A stretch of 64,000 nt of DNA from Methylophilus methylotrophus DSM 46235 = ATCC 53528 (GCF_000378225.1 NZ_KB905146.1:1-64000); one strand, 5' to 3'. Positions 37,109-46,107 are shown, counted from the first letter of the stretch. The notes: generated by a model from the sequence alone, not told the origin. Numbers and translations: made by a program.

Positions 37109-37293
37109 ATAGTGATACGTGCTCGCCACAATCTGCAAAACCGATTCCGTCACCTGATAAACCAATCGATTCACATCATCAATCCGTCGTGACCAAAAGC
37201 CAATTAAATTCCCCTTAAGTGACTCTTGGCTGCAATACCAGTGAACTGTTCACGGGCGGATGCTTCAATCAGCATATTGATCCGCTTAAGCGT
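37109..37293 (-). pseudogene. Decayed YoeB-type toxin
   Basis: Two frames together give the C-terminal two thirds of a YoeB ribonuclease toxin. The first part reads TLKRINMLIEASAREQFTGI and breaks near 37217. The second frame reads LKGNLIGFWSRRIDDVNRLV and then YQVTESVLQIVASTYHY. YoeB proteins have the LKxNLxGFWSRRIxxxxRLVY block and end in YHY. The N-terminus is missing, a frameshift is present, and the stop after YHY is lost, so it cannot be functional. Confidence 0.78.
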
Positions 37294-37393
37294 CTTCTAT
37301 CCTGCGAGCATTTCGGCTTTTACCCGCTCTAAGCTGGGCGATAGATTCGGCCAGATGTGCGGCGTTGGCTGGGCGTTGTAGCAGGTCATATGA
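37286..37393 (-). pseudogene. Decayed YefM-type antitoxin, C-terminal remnant
   Basis: The frame reads SYDLLQRPANAAHLAESIAQ then LRAGKSRNARRIEDA and a stop at 37286-37288. This matches the C-terminal toxin-binding end of Phd/YefM antitoxins (YLLRSPANARRLxxSIxxLxxGK). The DNA-binding N-terminal domain is absent; an in-frame stop lies just upstream. It overlaps the yoeB remnant by 8 bases, the usual yefM-yoeB arrangement. Confidence 0.72.
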
Positions 37394-37467
37394 CCTCCTG
37401 CTTGTTCAAGCAATTTTGCAAGCATATGCTGATTTCATGCTGTTTTCAAACAACAGAATCAAGTGTG

Positions 37468-37496
37468 AAAAAAGCCGCTCTGGTTGAGCGGCTTTT
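37468..37496 (-). terminator. Terminator downstream of phnA
   Basis: Six A, GCCGCTC, a 5-base loop, GAGCGGC and four T. On the minus strand the A-run becomes the T-run after the stem, 22 bases past the phnA stop. It may also work toward the plus strand. Confidence 0.88.
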
Positions 37497-37517
37497 AATT
37501 AAATTCAGCTTGGTGAA

Positions 37518-37856
37518 TCAAGCCTTCTTCACAAACTCCGACTTTAACTTCATCGCACCAAAACCATCAATTTTGCAGTCGATATCATGGTCACCATCGA
37601 CCAGGCGGATGTTTTTTACTTTAGTGCCCACTTTCACCACTGACGAAGAACCTTTCACTTTGAGGTCTTTGATCACAGTGATGGTGTCGCCATCTTGCAG
37701 CACGTTGCCGTTGGCATCGCGTACCACTTTCACTTCTTCTGAATCTGTTGCGGCTACCTTGCTCCACTCATGCGCACATTCCGGGCAAATGTAGTTGTCA
37801 CCATCTTCATAGGTGTATTCAGATTGGCATTTTGGGCAGGCAGGTAATGTGGACAT
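37518..37856 (-). CDS. phnA: PhnA/YjdM-family zinc-ribbon protein
   Basis: 112-residue protein with an N-terminal zinc ribbon (CPKC...CPEC, residues 8-28) and the PhnA domain ([55 protein letters not shown]). Despite the phn name, YjdM is not required for phosphonate use; its function is unknown. Monocistronic with its own terminator. A degraded copy of its 3' end lies at 38175-38322. Confidence 0.92.
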   Translation of the reverse strand: MSTLPACPKCQSEYTYEDGDNYICPECAHEWSKVAATDSEEVKVVRDANGNVLQDGDTITVIKDLKVKGSSSVVKVGTKVKNIRLVDGDHDIDCKIDGFGAMKLKSEFVKKA

Positions 37857-38417
37857 GAGGACTTTCTTGGAGCAAACAATAAAACCGTATATTTTACAGG
37901 GTTATTATTGAAAGGGCTTGTTATTATTAACCCAATCAAAGAGCACTCATCTTGTAGGCATAACGCCGACTTTTTTATTTATCAGTTTCGGCTACACTAC
38001 ATAGCGTCCTCATCTCGGTTTACAGGCTTTATTAAAGCCGCCCAATGCGGTCTGCATGTAGAAATATTAGTGCCCAGTTTACCGACTCTACACTCGCACT
38101 GCTGATGCAACGCTCCAGAGACAGCCTGCTGGACAAACTGAAGCAGCAATCGAACACGGATGTTTGAAGGTTTTTTATGAAAAACCCTCCGCACCGTACG
38201 CTTTTTTAATACTGGCAGCAGGCTTTTTAACAGATTCAGAGGTTAGTTTCATCGCACAAAAACCGTCGACTTTGCAGTGGGTCTCCTGATCACTCGTGAC
38301 AAGTCGGATGTTTTCAATTTTTCATGGTGATTGAATATCTGGTTATTCAATCACTTTTGCCCTGTCATTTGCAAAGCGGTCTAGGATGGATTTGCTTGCA
38401 CCACTTAAGGATTGCGC
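37857..38417. other. Gene-free stretch with relics
   Basis: Between phnA and the transglutaminase gene the only recognised item is the phnA relic. On the plus strand at about 38078-38166 a fragment reads FTDSTLALLMQRSRDSLLDK then LKQQSNTDV and a stop. It looks like the 3' end of an unidentified lost gene. No intact gene is supported. Confidence 0.5.
38175..38322 (-). pseudogene. Decayed second copy of phnA (3' end)
   Basis: The frame reads [36 protein letters not shown] and ends at TAA 38175-38177 after a short extra tail ([12 protein letters not shown]). It is clearly homologous to the end of PhnA ([32 protein letters not shown] region). The 5' two thirds, including the zinc ribbon, is gone. 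It is probably a paralogue relic rather than a recent duplication, since the DNA has diverged. Confidence 0.75.
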
Positions 38418-39215
38418 ATGTGGCTACGTACGGAATGTGATATCAGCTTTAATGTCAGCACCCCCACACCGTTTATTTTGATGCTACGTCCGCGTAACAG
38501 CTTGCATCAATGGGTCGCAAGGCAGACTTATATGCTTAAACCCCATGTGCCAGTGGAGGAATATACCGACACTTATGGCAATCTTTGCCAGCGCTTAATG
38601 GCGCCTATGGGTGCATTTTGTATTAGCACTTCGGCAGATGTTTTGACTGCTGACAACATTGATATTGCGCCAGGGGGCCCGTTTGAAGAAATACAGCATC
38701 TGCCGCCCCATGTGCTGACCTATTTATTGCCTTCGCGCTATTGCGAGTCAGACAAATTCATTGATCTCAGCAAGGAAATTGTTGCGCATGTACAGCCTGG
38801 GTATGATCAGGTGAGCGCCATTGAGCAATGGATACGCCAGAATATTCGTTTTAATCCGGATTCTCCACATTTTCAGCTATCGGCGGTCGAGGTGAATCAG
38901 CAACGCGAAGGCGTTTGTCGCGAGCTGGCGCATTTGGGTATTGCCTTGTGCAGAGGGCTTTGCATCCCGGCACGCATGGTGGTGGGTTATTTGCACGGTT
39001 TACAACCGATGGATTTTCATGCCTGGTTTGAAGCGTATGTGAATGGGAGATGGTATACGTTTGACCCGAGCCAGTCAGAATCCGTTGGCGGACGCATTAC
39101 TGTGGCCTATGGCCGCGATGCTGCGGATGTTGCCATTTTTAATCAGTTTGGCCCGGCGTTGTACCCGGAGGTAATGCAGGTACGCGTCACGCAACTCGCT
39201 GCCGCACCAGTTTAA
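38418..39215 (+). CDS. Transglutaminase-like cysteine protease family protein (1)
   Basis: 265-residue protein with an N-terminal Bact_transglu_N-like beta domain and a transglutaminase core. The catalytic triad is visible as Cys in EGVCRELAHLG, His in DFHAWFEAYV and Asp in YTFDPSQ. There is no signal peptide, so it is cytoplasmic. AAGGA lies 6 bases before ATG 38418 (TTG 38412 is an alternative). Bacterial members are often found with alpha-E/ATP-grasp genes; none is here. The second copy follows 18 bases later, so an operon is likely. Confidence 0.85.
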   Translation: MWLRTECDISFNVSTPTPFILMLRPRNSLHQWVARQTYMLKPHVPVEEYTDTYGNLCQRLMAPMGAFCISTSADVLTADNIDIAPGGPFEEIQHLPPHVLTYLLPSRYCESDKFIDLSKEIVAHVQPGYDQVSAIEQWIRQNIRFNPDSPHFQLSAVEVNQQREGVCRELAHLGIALCRGLCIPARMVVGYLHGLQPMDFHAWFEAYVNGRWYTFDPSQSESVGGRITVAYGRDAADVAIFNQFGPALYPEVMQVRVTQLAAAPV

Positions 39216-39233
39216 AAGGCGAAAAAATAGCCC

Positions 39234-40094
39234 ATGAAACGTATAAAAATCCAGCATCTTACTGAATACCTCTTCTCGAGCACAGTCACACTGCAGCAGC
39301 ATTATTTATTGCTGCGGCCACGGGAAGGACATGATTTACGCATTGAGTCTTCTATCCTTAACATTACGCCGGCTTATCAGATCAAATGGTATCGAGATAT
39401 ATTTGATAACTCGCTGGCTGCTGTCACCTTTTTACAGTCGAGTAACAAGCTGACGATTGCCAGCGAAGTGGTGATTCAACACTATGAAGAGGCTCCACTG
39501 GATTTTTGTATTGACGACTATGCGGTGAATTATCCGTTTGCTTATGCGCAAACTGACTGGGAAGATCTGGCAGCTTTTCAGCAACCAATGTTTGCCAATG
39601 ACCAACATGCCATTAATCACTGGCTAACAAAACTGGGGCTGAAAAACGTTAACATCAACACTTTTGAACTGCTGACTCGCTTGAATCAAGCGATTAACAC
39701 CCAGTTTCGCTACCAGATTCGCGAAGAGCCCGGCGTACAAACGCCGGCAACCACCCTGACCAAGCTGAGTGGCTCTTGCCGTGATTATGCTACATTGTTT
39801 ATTGAAGCGTGCCGCCACCTGGGACTGGCCAGCCGTTTTGTCAGTGGTTACTTGCATGCACCCGCCACAGAAGCGGGTAACGCCACCACCCATGCTTGGG
39901 CAGAAGTGTATTTGCCGGGCACCGGCTGGAAAGGCTTCGACCCCACCGCAGGCAAGGTGACCGGCACACAGCATATTGCAGTAGCTGTTTCACGTAACCC
40001 GGAAACCATCCCGCCAGTGTCTGGCAGCTTTATCGGCCCCAATATTCAGCCTCAATTGATTGTGAATGTACAGGTAAACCTACTCACAGGCTAA
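39234..40094 (+). CDS. Transglutaminase-like cysteine protease family protein (2)
   Basis: 286-residue paralogue with the same layout. The N-terminal domain (IQHLTEYLFSSTVTLQQHYLLLRPREG) is followed by the triad Cys in SGSCRDYATLF, His in TTHAWAEVYLP and Asp in GFDPTAG. Sequence identity to its neighbour is low, so the pair are old paralogues. A likely heteromeric or sequential function is inferred only from adjacency; the substrate is unknown. Confidence 0.88.
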   Translation: MKRIKIQHLTEYLFSSTVTLQQHYLLLRPREGHDLRIESSILNITPAYQIKWYRDIFDNSLAAVTFLQSSNKLTIASEVVIQHYEEAPLDFCIDDYAVNYPFAYAQTDWEDLAAFQQPMFANDQHAINHWLTKLGLKNVNINTFELLTRLNQAINTQFRYQIREEPGVQTPATTLTKLSGSCRDYATLFIEACRHLGLASRFVSGYLHAPATEAGNATTHAWAEVYLPGTGWKGFDPTAGKVTGTQHIAVAVSRNPETIPPVSGSFIGPNIQPQLIVNVQVNLLTG

Positions 40095-40151
40095 TAAAAG
40101 CAAGACCACCCTTGCTAAGGGGAATGGATTGTTTCACAGGTATACAGGCGT

Positions 40152-40183
40152 AAAAAAACCGCTTCACTAGGAAGCGGTTTTTT
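40152..40183. terminator. Bidirectional terminator between transglutaminase and tkt
   Basis: Seven A, CCGCTTC, a 5-base loop, GAAGCGG and six T. It serves both converging units. Confidence 0.92.
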
Positions 40184-40204
40184 ATGCAGCGATTGTTCTA
40201 AATG

Positions 40205-40237
40205 ACAGAACAGATTTCACTGTGTTCACAACATTTT
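40205..40237 (-). repeat. Degenerate copy of the tkt 3' end
   Basis: 33 bases match the last 33 bases of tkt (40289-40321) at 27 positions. The copy lies 50 bases beyond the tkt stop, in direct orientation. It may be the trace of a tandem tkt duplication or rearrangement. No reading frame survives. Confidence 0.55.
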
Positions 40238-40286
40238 AGCTACGGCATAACCTAAAGGTTAGCCTTCACTGAAACTGCGTCAACAA

Positions 40287-42272
40287 TTACAGTACGGATT
40301 TAACTGTGTTGACTACGTTTTCAACTGTGAAGCCGAAGTGTTTGAACAGTGCGCCGCCTGGTGCGGATTCGCCGAAGGTATCGATACCAACAACTGCACC
40401 TTCCAGACCAACATACTTACGCCAGAAATCTGGGTGAGCAGCTTCAACAGCCACGCGTTTAACGCCTGGAGTCAATACGCTGTCTTTGTAAGCCTGGTCT
40501 TGACGGTCGAATACGTTGGTGGATGGCATGGAAACCACACGCACTTTAGTACCCGCAGCGTTCAATTCAGCAGCCGCTTGAATCGCCAGATCCAACTCGG
40601 AACCGTTAGCAATGATGATCACATCCGCTTTACCTGCAGCGTCTGAGAATACATAACCACCCTTGCGGATCAGTTCAAAGTCTTTAGCATCGTGCTTGAT
40701 GCCTGGCACAGCTTGACGGCTCAATACCAAGCTGGTTGGGCCTTCAGTGCGCTCTACTGCAGCAACCCATGCAACGGTTGTTTCTGTAGAGTCAGCTGGA
40801 CGCCATACATCCATACGAGGAATCATACGCAGACCAGCAGTGTTTTCAACTGGTTGGTGTGTAGGACCATCTTCACCTTGACCGATAGAGTCATGGGTCA
40901 GCACGTAGATCACACGTTGATGCATCAACGCAGACATACGCATGCCGTTTTTCATGTAGTCAGAGAACATGTGGAAGGTACCGCCGTAAGGCAACAAGCC
41001 ACCGTGCAATGCCATACCGTTCATGATTGCAGCCATACCGAACTCACGTACACCGTAAGAGATGTAGTTGCCTGGCTCTTTACCACTCACGTGTTTGAAG
41101 TCTTTAGAGGATGTCAGGTTAGAACCTGTCAAGTCAGCTGAACCGCCCAGGAATTCTGGCAAGATTGGCGCCAACGCTGTAATTGCTTTTTGTGAAGCTT
41201 GACGAGTAGCCAATTTCTCAGCTTTTTCGTTGGTTTCAGCGATGATTGCGTCAGTCAGTGACTTCCAGTTAGCTGGCAATTCACCGGCCATACGGCGTTT
41301 GAATTCTGCAGCTTCTGCTGGGTAGGCTTTAGCGTAAGCGTCAAACTTCGCGTTCCAGTCAGCTTCGCGTTTTGCACCTTTGTCTTTTTGGTTCCAGCCT
41401 TCGTATACGTCAGCAGGAATTTCAAAAGGTGCGTGTGGCCAGCCGATGGCTTCACGGGTTGCAGCAACTTCAGCTTCGCCTAATGCGGAACCGTGGCAGT
41501 CGTGTGAACCGCACTTGTTTGGTGAACCTTTACCAATGATGGTTTTGCAGCAGATCAGTGATGGTTTGTCAGTCACTGATTTAGCTTCGTCGATAGCTTT
41601 CTGAATCGCAGCCTGGTCGTGACCATCTACTGAAACAACGTGCCAGCCGTAAGCTTTGAAGCGGCCTGCGGTGTCGTCTGTGTACCAGCCTTCGATGTGG
41701 CCGTCGATAGAAATACCGTTGTCATCCCAGAAAGCGATCAGTTTGCCCAGGCCCCATGTACCAGCAAGTGCACAAGCTTCGTGAGAAACGCCTTCCATCA
41801 TACAGCCGTCGCCCAGGAACACGTATGTGTAGTGGTCAACGATGTCGTGGCCTGGCTTGTTGAATTGGCTAGCCAGCAGTTTTTCTGCCATGGCAAAACC
41901 AACGCCGTTCGCAATACCTTGGCCCAACGGACCCGTGGTTGTTTCAACGCCAGGTGCGTAGCCGTACTCTGGGTGACCAGCGCAACGGGAGTGCAGTTGA
42001 CGGAATGACTTGATGTCGTCCATGGTCACATCGTAACCAGTCAGGTGCAGCAAGGAGTAAATCAGCATGGAGCCATGGCCGTTGGACAATACGAAACGAT
42101 CACGGTTAGCCCATTGTGGGTTGTTTGGGTTGTGGCTCAGATTGTGGTTCCACAATACTTCAGCAATTTCAGCCATGCCCATAGGTGCGCCTGGGTGGCC
42201 GGAGTTTGCTTTTTGTACAGCGTCCATGCTCAGAGCACGGATGGCGTTGCACAAGTCGACACGAGTTGCCAT
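40287..42272 (-). CDS. tkt: Transketolase
   Basis: 661-residue ThDP enzyme (EC 2.2.1.1) of the pentose phosphate and ribulose monophosphate carbon-rearrangement pathways. It has [17 protein letters not shown], ThDP motif [37 protein letters not shown], the PYR domain with [17 protein letters not shown] and [21 protein letters not shown] 42272 has AGGGAGA upstream. Monocistronic, strongly expressed codon style. In a RuMP methylotroph it regenerates ribulose-5-phosphate for formaldehyde fixation. Confidence 0.95.
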   Translation of the reverse strand: MATRVDLCNAIRALSMDAVQKANSGHPGAPMGMAEIAEVLWNHNLSHNPNNPQWANRDRFVLSNGHGSMLIYSLLHLTGYDVTMDDIKSFRQLHSRCAGHPEYGYAPGVETTTGPLGQGIANGVGFAMAEKLLASQFNKPGHDIVDHYTYVFLGDGCMMEGVSHEACALAGTWGLGKLIAFWDDNGISIDGHIEGWYTDDTAGRFKAYGWHVVSVDGHDQAAIQKAIDEAKSVTDKPSLICCKTIIGKGSPNKCGSHDCHGSALGEAEVAATREAIGWPHAPFEIPADVYEGWNQKDKGAKREADWNAKFDAYAKAYPAEAAEFKRRMAGELPANWKSLTDAIIAETNEKAEKLATRQASQKAITALAPILPEFLGGSADLTGSNLTSSKDFKHVSGKEPGNYISYGVREFGMAAIMNGMALHGGLLPYGGTFHMFSDYMKNGMRMSALMHQRVIYVLTHDSIGQGEDGPTHQPVENTAGLRMIPRMDVWRPADSTETTVAWVAAVERTEGPTSLVLSRQAVPGIKHDAKDFELIRKGGYVFSDAAGKADVIIIANGSELDLAIQAAAELNAAGTKVRVVSMPSTNVFDRQDQAYKDSVLTPGVKRVAVEAAHPDFWRKYVGLEGAVVGIDTFGESAPGGALFKHFGFTVENVVNTVKSVL

Positions 42273-42542
42273 TGTTTTCTCCCTAGAGTGAAAGTGAGCG
42301 GTCTTACACAAAAAGCTGCAAAACCTTGATTGAATTCTTTAAAAAGGCCGAAAAACCCGCCTTTTACGGAAAGGCTAGATTATTCACTAGAACCCGGTTT
42401 TCTTCAAGCGTTAATCCGCTTTTTCTGGTGATGGTTTTGCGATGGCTGACCTATAAAAAAGGGCATTCTGGTGCCCGCAAGGGTAGCTTTCAGCAAGGGT
42501 TTCCCCTACCATGTAAAAACATTGATAGCAAAGGAAGTAATC

Positions 42543-43094
42543 ATGTCTGACGATAGAATCATTATGCGTGTGGGTGAAGCCCTGGTGGCTGGCGGCCCTC
42601 CCGGTACAGCCGCTGAACCCGAAGTCGCAATTGGCGAAATGAACGGCCCGATGGGCACCGCATTTGCCAACTTGCTGGGTGACCAGGTGAAAGGCCATAC
42701 CCGTGTACTGGCGATTATGAACACCGATATCATGGTGCGCCCTGCCACATTGATGGTGAGCAAGGTGACGGTGAAAGACCCACGTTATACCAATATCTTG
42801 ATGGGCACGGTGCAAGGGGCGATTGCCAACGGCGTGCTCGATGCCGTGCGTAGCGGCGATATCCCGAAAGAAAAAGCCAATGACTTGGGCATTATTGTGT
42901 CAGTTTGGCTGAGCCCGGCGATTCTGGAACAAGAGAAGATTGACCACAAAGCACTGTTTGATATTCACCGTGAGGCGACTTTCAAGGCGATTCAAAAAGC
43001 CTTGCGCAATGAGCCTAGCATAGACTGGCTGCTGGAAAACCAGGAGAAGATTGTGCATAAGTATTACCAGATGGGCCTTGATGGGAAGATTTAA
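42543..43094 (+). CDS. Formaldehyde-activating enzyme paralogue (Fae-like)
   Basis: 183-residue Fae-family protein. It opens MRVGEALVAGGPPGTAAEPEV and keeps MNGPMGTAFANLL, RPATLMVSKVTVKD, VQGAIANGVLDAVRSGDIP and FKAIQKALRNEPS. Fae condenses formaldehyde with tetrahydromethanopterin. Canonical Fae has a catalytic His in a VAHIDL segment after GEALVG; here the segment reads EPEVAI with no His, so normal catalysis is doubtful and a sensor or regulatory role is possible. AAAGGAAG lies 6 bases before ATG 42543. Monocistronic with its own terminator. Confidence 0.85.
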   Translation: MSDDRIIMRVGEALVAGGPPGTAAEPEVAIGEMNGPMGTAFANLLGDQVKGHTRVLAIMNTDIMVRPATLMVSKVTVKDPRYTNILMGTVQGAIANGVLDAVRSGDIPKEKANDLGIIVSVWLSPAILEQEKIDHKALFDIHREATFKAIQKALRNEPSIDWLLENQEKIVHKYYQMGLDGKI

Positions 43095-43154
43095 GGTTCG
43101 GGAAAATTTAAGGCACGGAAAAAATTAGCCGTCAATGATGGCTTTGATGTAAAT

Positions 43155-43182
43155 AAAAAAGGATGCCTGAGCATCCTTTTTT
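43155..43182. terminator. Bidirectional terminator between fae-like and oxidoreductase genes
   Basis: Six A, GGATGC, loop CTGA, GCATCC and six T, placed between two converging genes. Confidence 0.93.
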
Positions 43183-43195
43183 ATTTATGGCCACG

Positions 43196-44209
43196 TTATC
43201 GTTTCAATGCCGAAATCACGGCTTCAATCGCCTTGCAGTTGCCACGTGCATCATCAAACGTGAGTAAAGGGGCCTTGCCATAAAGTACGCAATCACTAAA
43301 GTGCTCAATCTCCCGATTGAAGTGATTGGCTTTAGGCAGCACAATCGTTTCAGACTTACCACCTGCCTCCCAGCTAATGACAGGATCATCGCCAGGATAT
43401 GCCCACATATTGTGGCATTTGATCCAGCCTTTATCGCCAATGAGTTCATACTCGGCTTTGCGGCCACGCTCAAAACTCACGTCAAAATGGCCTAAACGCG
43501 CGCGACCTTGGGCATCTGGGCCAAAATCAAGCACGCCACTGGCTACGACATCGGCACCGTGCTCATTCAGCTTGCCATAAGCTACTACATTAACCGGCTC
43601 AGCAGGGGCATCACCGCCACCAAAACACCAACGCAAAGCATGAATGGCATAAGGGCCAATATCCCACATGGCCCCGCCACCATGCGCCATATCACGGGTA
43701 ATACGGTACATACGCGCAGGCGCCATCAGGAAAGAGAAACTGGCACGGCAAGACAGCACATCACCTATCAGGCCACTGTCTACCAGCTCCTTGACTTTGG
43801 CATGCTGAGGATGAAAGCGGTACATAAAACCTTCCATCACGGTTACGCCTTTGGTTTTAGCGGCTGATTCAATGGTATCAATATCAGCCAGGCGCGTGGT
43901 CATGGGCTTTTCAATCAGCACATGCTTACCAGCCTGGATCGCCTTGAGCGCCCATTCTGCATGCTCTTCATTGGCCATGGGGCAATAGACGGCTTCGACA
44001 TTGCTGTCTGTGAGCAGGCTGTCCATGTCGTCATAACAGCTGACACCACTCGCGTTTGGTGCATACTTTTCCAGCGTGGCTTTGGCAGCGCCCGGCCGGC
44101 GGCTGGCGATGGCGACCAGTTGCGCGTTGGATGCCTCCACAATCGCAGGTAACAGGCGCTCATTCACCCGCGCAGCCCCAAGAATGCCCCATTTGAGTTG
44201 TTTTTGCAT
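43196..44209 (-). CDS. Gfo/Idh/MocA family oxidoreductase
   Basis: 337-residue NAD(P)-dependent oxidoreductase. Rossmann motif WGILGAARVNERLLPAI, then VEAVYCPMANEEHAEWALKAIQAGKHVLIEKPMT with the catalytic EKP, and GGGAMWDIGPYAIHALRWCFGG in the C-terminal domain. The family acts on sugars and inositols; the substrate here is unknown. ATG 44209 has AAAGGA; an ATG at 44245 would extend the protein without a ribosome site. It lies 79 bases downstream of hmp, same strand. Confidence 0.9.
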   Translation of the reverse strand: MQKQLKWGILGAARVNERLLPAIVEASNAQLVAIASRRPGAAKATLEKYAPNASGVSCYDDMDSLLTDSNVEAVYCPMANEEHAEWALKAIQAGKHVLIEKPMTTRLADIDTIESAAKTKGVTVMEGFMYRFHPQHAKVKELVDSGLIGDVLSCRASFSFLMAPARMYRITRDMAHGGGAMWDIGPYAIHALRWCFGGGDAPAEPVNVVAYGKLNEHGADVVASGVLDFGPDAQGRARLGHFDVSFERGRKAEYELIGDKGWIKCHNMWAYPGDDPVISWEAGGKSETIVLPKANHFNREIEHFSDCVLYGKAPLLTFDDARGNCKAIEAVISALKR

Positions 44210-44288
44210 GTGTGTCCTTTCCTGCGCGATTCCAAAGAATGCCATTTTAACGCCAGTTTAAGCATGATGTCGTGTTTACGTGTGCAAA

Positions 44289-45491
44289 CTAACCAGCCTG
44301 GTTCAGACTTTCCGGCCCGAATACTTCACGATGGATTTGCTGCGCCGGGATACCCAAGGCCAGCAATGCCTGCCATTGTTCTATCATGAAAGGCAGGGGA
44401 CCACACAGATAATACTGGGCATTTAAAGCTGCATTGAATGGCCACTCGGCCAGGCGCATACGCCCATTGTGCACAGAGACTGCTGTTTCAACGACCGGCT
44501 GATCCTCTAGGTATAAAGCCAGATTTAACTGCGGCAATGATTGCTGACTTGCGCCTAACTCCTCCAGATGCGGCACATATTGCAGGCTACGGCCTGCGTG
44601 TAAAAACCAGATACCCCGTGTTGACTGGCGCTGAACCAGCGTTTTCAGCATTGCCAACATTGGCGTGATGCCAACCCCCGCTGAGATCAGCACCAGCGGT
44701 TCGCTGTTATTTAAATCAGGTGTAAATTCCCCATAAGGATGGCTGACCAACAATTGCCCGCCGACATTGGCATATTGGTGCAACCAGTTCGACACCGTTC
44801 CTTGAGGCATTTGCGTACCCCCCGCTTCGCGTTTAACGCTGATGCGGTAAGTGGTTTTTTGTTCGGCATCTGACAGGCTATATTGCCTGATCTGACGAGA
44901 GCCATCCGGCAAAGTAACGGCAACGCTGATATATTGCCCGGCTTTGAACGCAGGCAGGGTCTCACCCTCCGCAGCTGCCAGCACAATAGATAGAACCCCT
45001 TCTGCTACCGTAGCAGTTTCAACAATACGGGTTTCAATCCACTGGTCTGCTGCATAACCAGTGGATTGATACAACCGGGATTCAGCCGCAATAAATTCAC
45101 CCGCCAATAACCAGTAAGCCTCATCCCAGGCCGCGATCAATGGCGGCGTGGCAGCTTCACCCAGCACTTCGGCAATCGCGCCCAGCAAATGACGGCCCAC
45201 AATCGGGTAATGCGCCGGTTTGATGCCGACCGCAGCATGTTTATGCACAATGCGGTCAATCACAGGCTGCAACGCTTGCGCGTTATCAATATTGGCCGCA
45301 TAGGCAAAGACAGCCGCCGCCAGGGATTGCTGCTGGCTGCCATTGGCCTGGTTGCCCATATTAAACAGGTTTTTGAGCTCAGGATGTGCATTAAACATGT
45401 TTTTGTAAAATGTGGTGGTAATCGCCAGGCCATGTGCTTGCAACACAGGCACACTGGCTTCGATGTAAGGGCGGGCAGCAGTGGATAACAT
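44289..45491 (-). CDS. hmp: Flavohemoprotein, NO dioxygenase
   Basis: 400-residue Hmp converting NO and O2 to nitrate (EC 1.14.12.17). The globin domain (1-145) has proximal His in HAAVGIKPAHYPIVGRHLL and a distal Tyr/Gln environment; the FAD domain has RQYSLSDA; the NAD domain has ISAGVGITPMLAML and YLCGPLPFMIEQW. AAGGGG precedes ATG 45491. A perfect 21-bp palindrome overlaps the promoter, and nsrR lies directly upstream on the same strand. Confidence 0.95.
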   Translation of the reverse strand: MLSTAARPYIEASVPVLQAHGLAITTTFYKNMFNAHPELKNLFNMGNQANGSQQQSLAAAVFAYAANIDNAQALQPVIDRIVHKHAAVGIKPAHYPIVGRHLLGAIAEVLGEAATPPLIAAWDEAYWLLAGEFIAAESRLYQSTGYAADQWIETRIVETATVAEGVLSIVLAAAEGETLPAFKAGQYISVAVTLPDGSRQIRQYSLSDAEQKTTYRISVKREAGGTQMPQGTVSNWLHQYANVGGQLLVSHPYGEFTPDLNNSEPLVLISAGVGITPMLAMLKTLVQRQSTRGIWFLHAGRSLQYVPHLEELGASQQSLPQLNLALYLEDQPVVETAVSVHNGRMRLAEWPFNAALNAQYYLCGPLPFMIEQWQALLALGIPAQQIHREVFGPESLNQAG

Positions 45492-45510
45492 ATAAACCCC
45501 TTAAAATAGC

Positions 45511-45531
45511 ATTTAAATGAAACATTTAAAT
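45511..45531 (-). promoter_or_regulatory. Perfect 21-bp palindrome, candidate NsrR operator of hmp
   Basis: ATTTAAATG (45511-45519), AAA, CATTTAAAT (45523-45531). It lies 20-40 bases before the hmp start codon. It resembles NsrR half-sites (AAnATGnATTT type) and is next to an nsrR gene, so NO-responsive repression is likely. Confidence 0.75.
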
Positions 45532-45579
45532 TAAAAAAACAGCCCATGCAAATGGGCATAGCGGTAAATCACGCTTGGC

Positions 45580-46020
45580 TTAAGCGGCACGTGCTTTATG
45601 CATGGAAATAATTTTCTCCCTAGTATTGTTATTCACAATATCAATCAAACGATGTTGGTTCATGTGCGCATAAAAGGACTCCAAGCCAGTTTGCAATGCC
45701 CCTTTGAGCAGGCAGTGACCGTGAAACTGGCACAACGGTTTCTCGCAATTAATCAGCTCCGCTGTATTCTCAAGCTCACGCAAAATATCGCCTATGCGCA
45801 ATTGCAATGACGCCTGGTTGAGCTCCAAGCCACCATTCCTTCCACGGGTTGCCCTGATCCACCCCAGCTTATTTAAGCGTGTAATCACTTTAATCAGGTG
45901 ATTGCGTGGCAAATCAAACGTGGTAGCGATCTCGTCTATGGTCACTTGCTGGTCTACACGCGGCTGTGACAAATACATGAGGACGCGCAAACCGATATCG
46001 GTAAATTTATTTAATTGCAT
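45580..46020 (-). CDS. nsrR: NsrR, Rrf2-family NO-sensing repressor
   Basis: 146-residue Rrf2 protein. Winged HTH at LNKFTDIGLRVLMYLSQ...PRNHLIKVITRLNKLGWIRATRGRNGG (family block GRNGGLELN). Three Cys in CEKPLCQFHGHC have the NsrR spacing (Cys, +5, +11) that binds an Fe-S cluster sensing NO. ATG 46020 is used; a codon 9 bases earlier is possible. It is upstream of hmp (gap 88 bases) and divergent from nnrS. Confidence 0.92.
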   Translation of the reverse strand: MQLNKFTDIGLRVLMYLSQPRVDQQVTIDEIATTFDLPRNHLIKVITRLNKLGWIRATRGRNGGLELNQASLQLRIGDILRELENTAELINCEKPLCQFHGHCLLKGALQTGLESFYAHMNQHRLIDIVNNNTREKIISMHKARAA

Positions 46021-46035
46021 GCCAAGCATTCTAAT

Positions 46036-46053
46036 ATATGTTTCATTTACAAT
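46036..46053. promoter_or_regulatory. Candidate second NsrR site between nsrR and nnrS
   Basis: The segment ATATGTTTCATTTACA shares TGTTTCATTTA with the perfect palindrome before hmp (read on the other strand), but the left arm is poor. It lies in the shared nsrR/nnrS promoter region, so weak autoregulation is plausible. Confidence 0.45.
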
Positions 46054-46107
46054 GCAACTTTAAATTGTTATGCTGTTATCCATCGCCAGCCTCTCAGGAG
46101 CCTCCAG

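Noticed and set aside
36950-37174. 74-residue minus-strand frame as a gene
   Set aside because: It is the tail of the decayed yoeB plus readthrough past the lost stop.
38078-38166. Plus-strand fragment ending LKQQSNTDV
   Set aside because: It looks like the end of a lost gene but no family could be named, so it is only mentioned as a relic.
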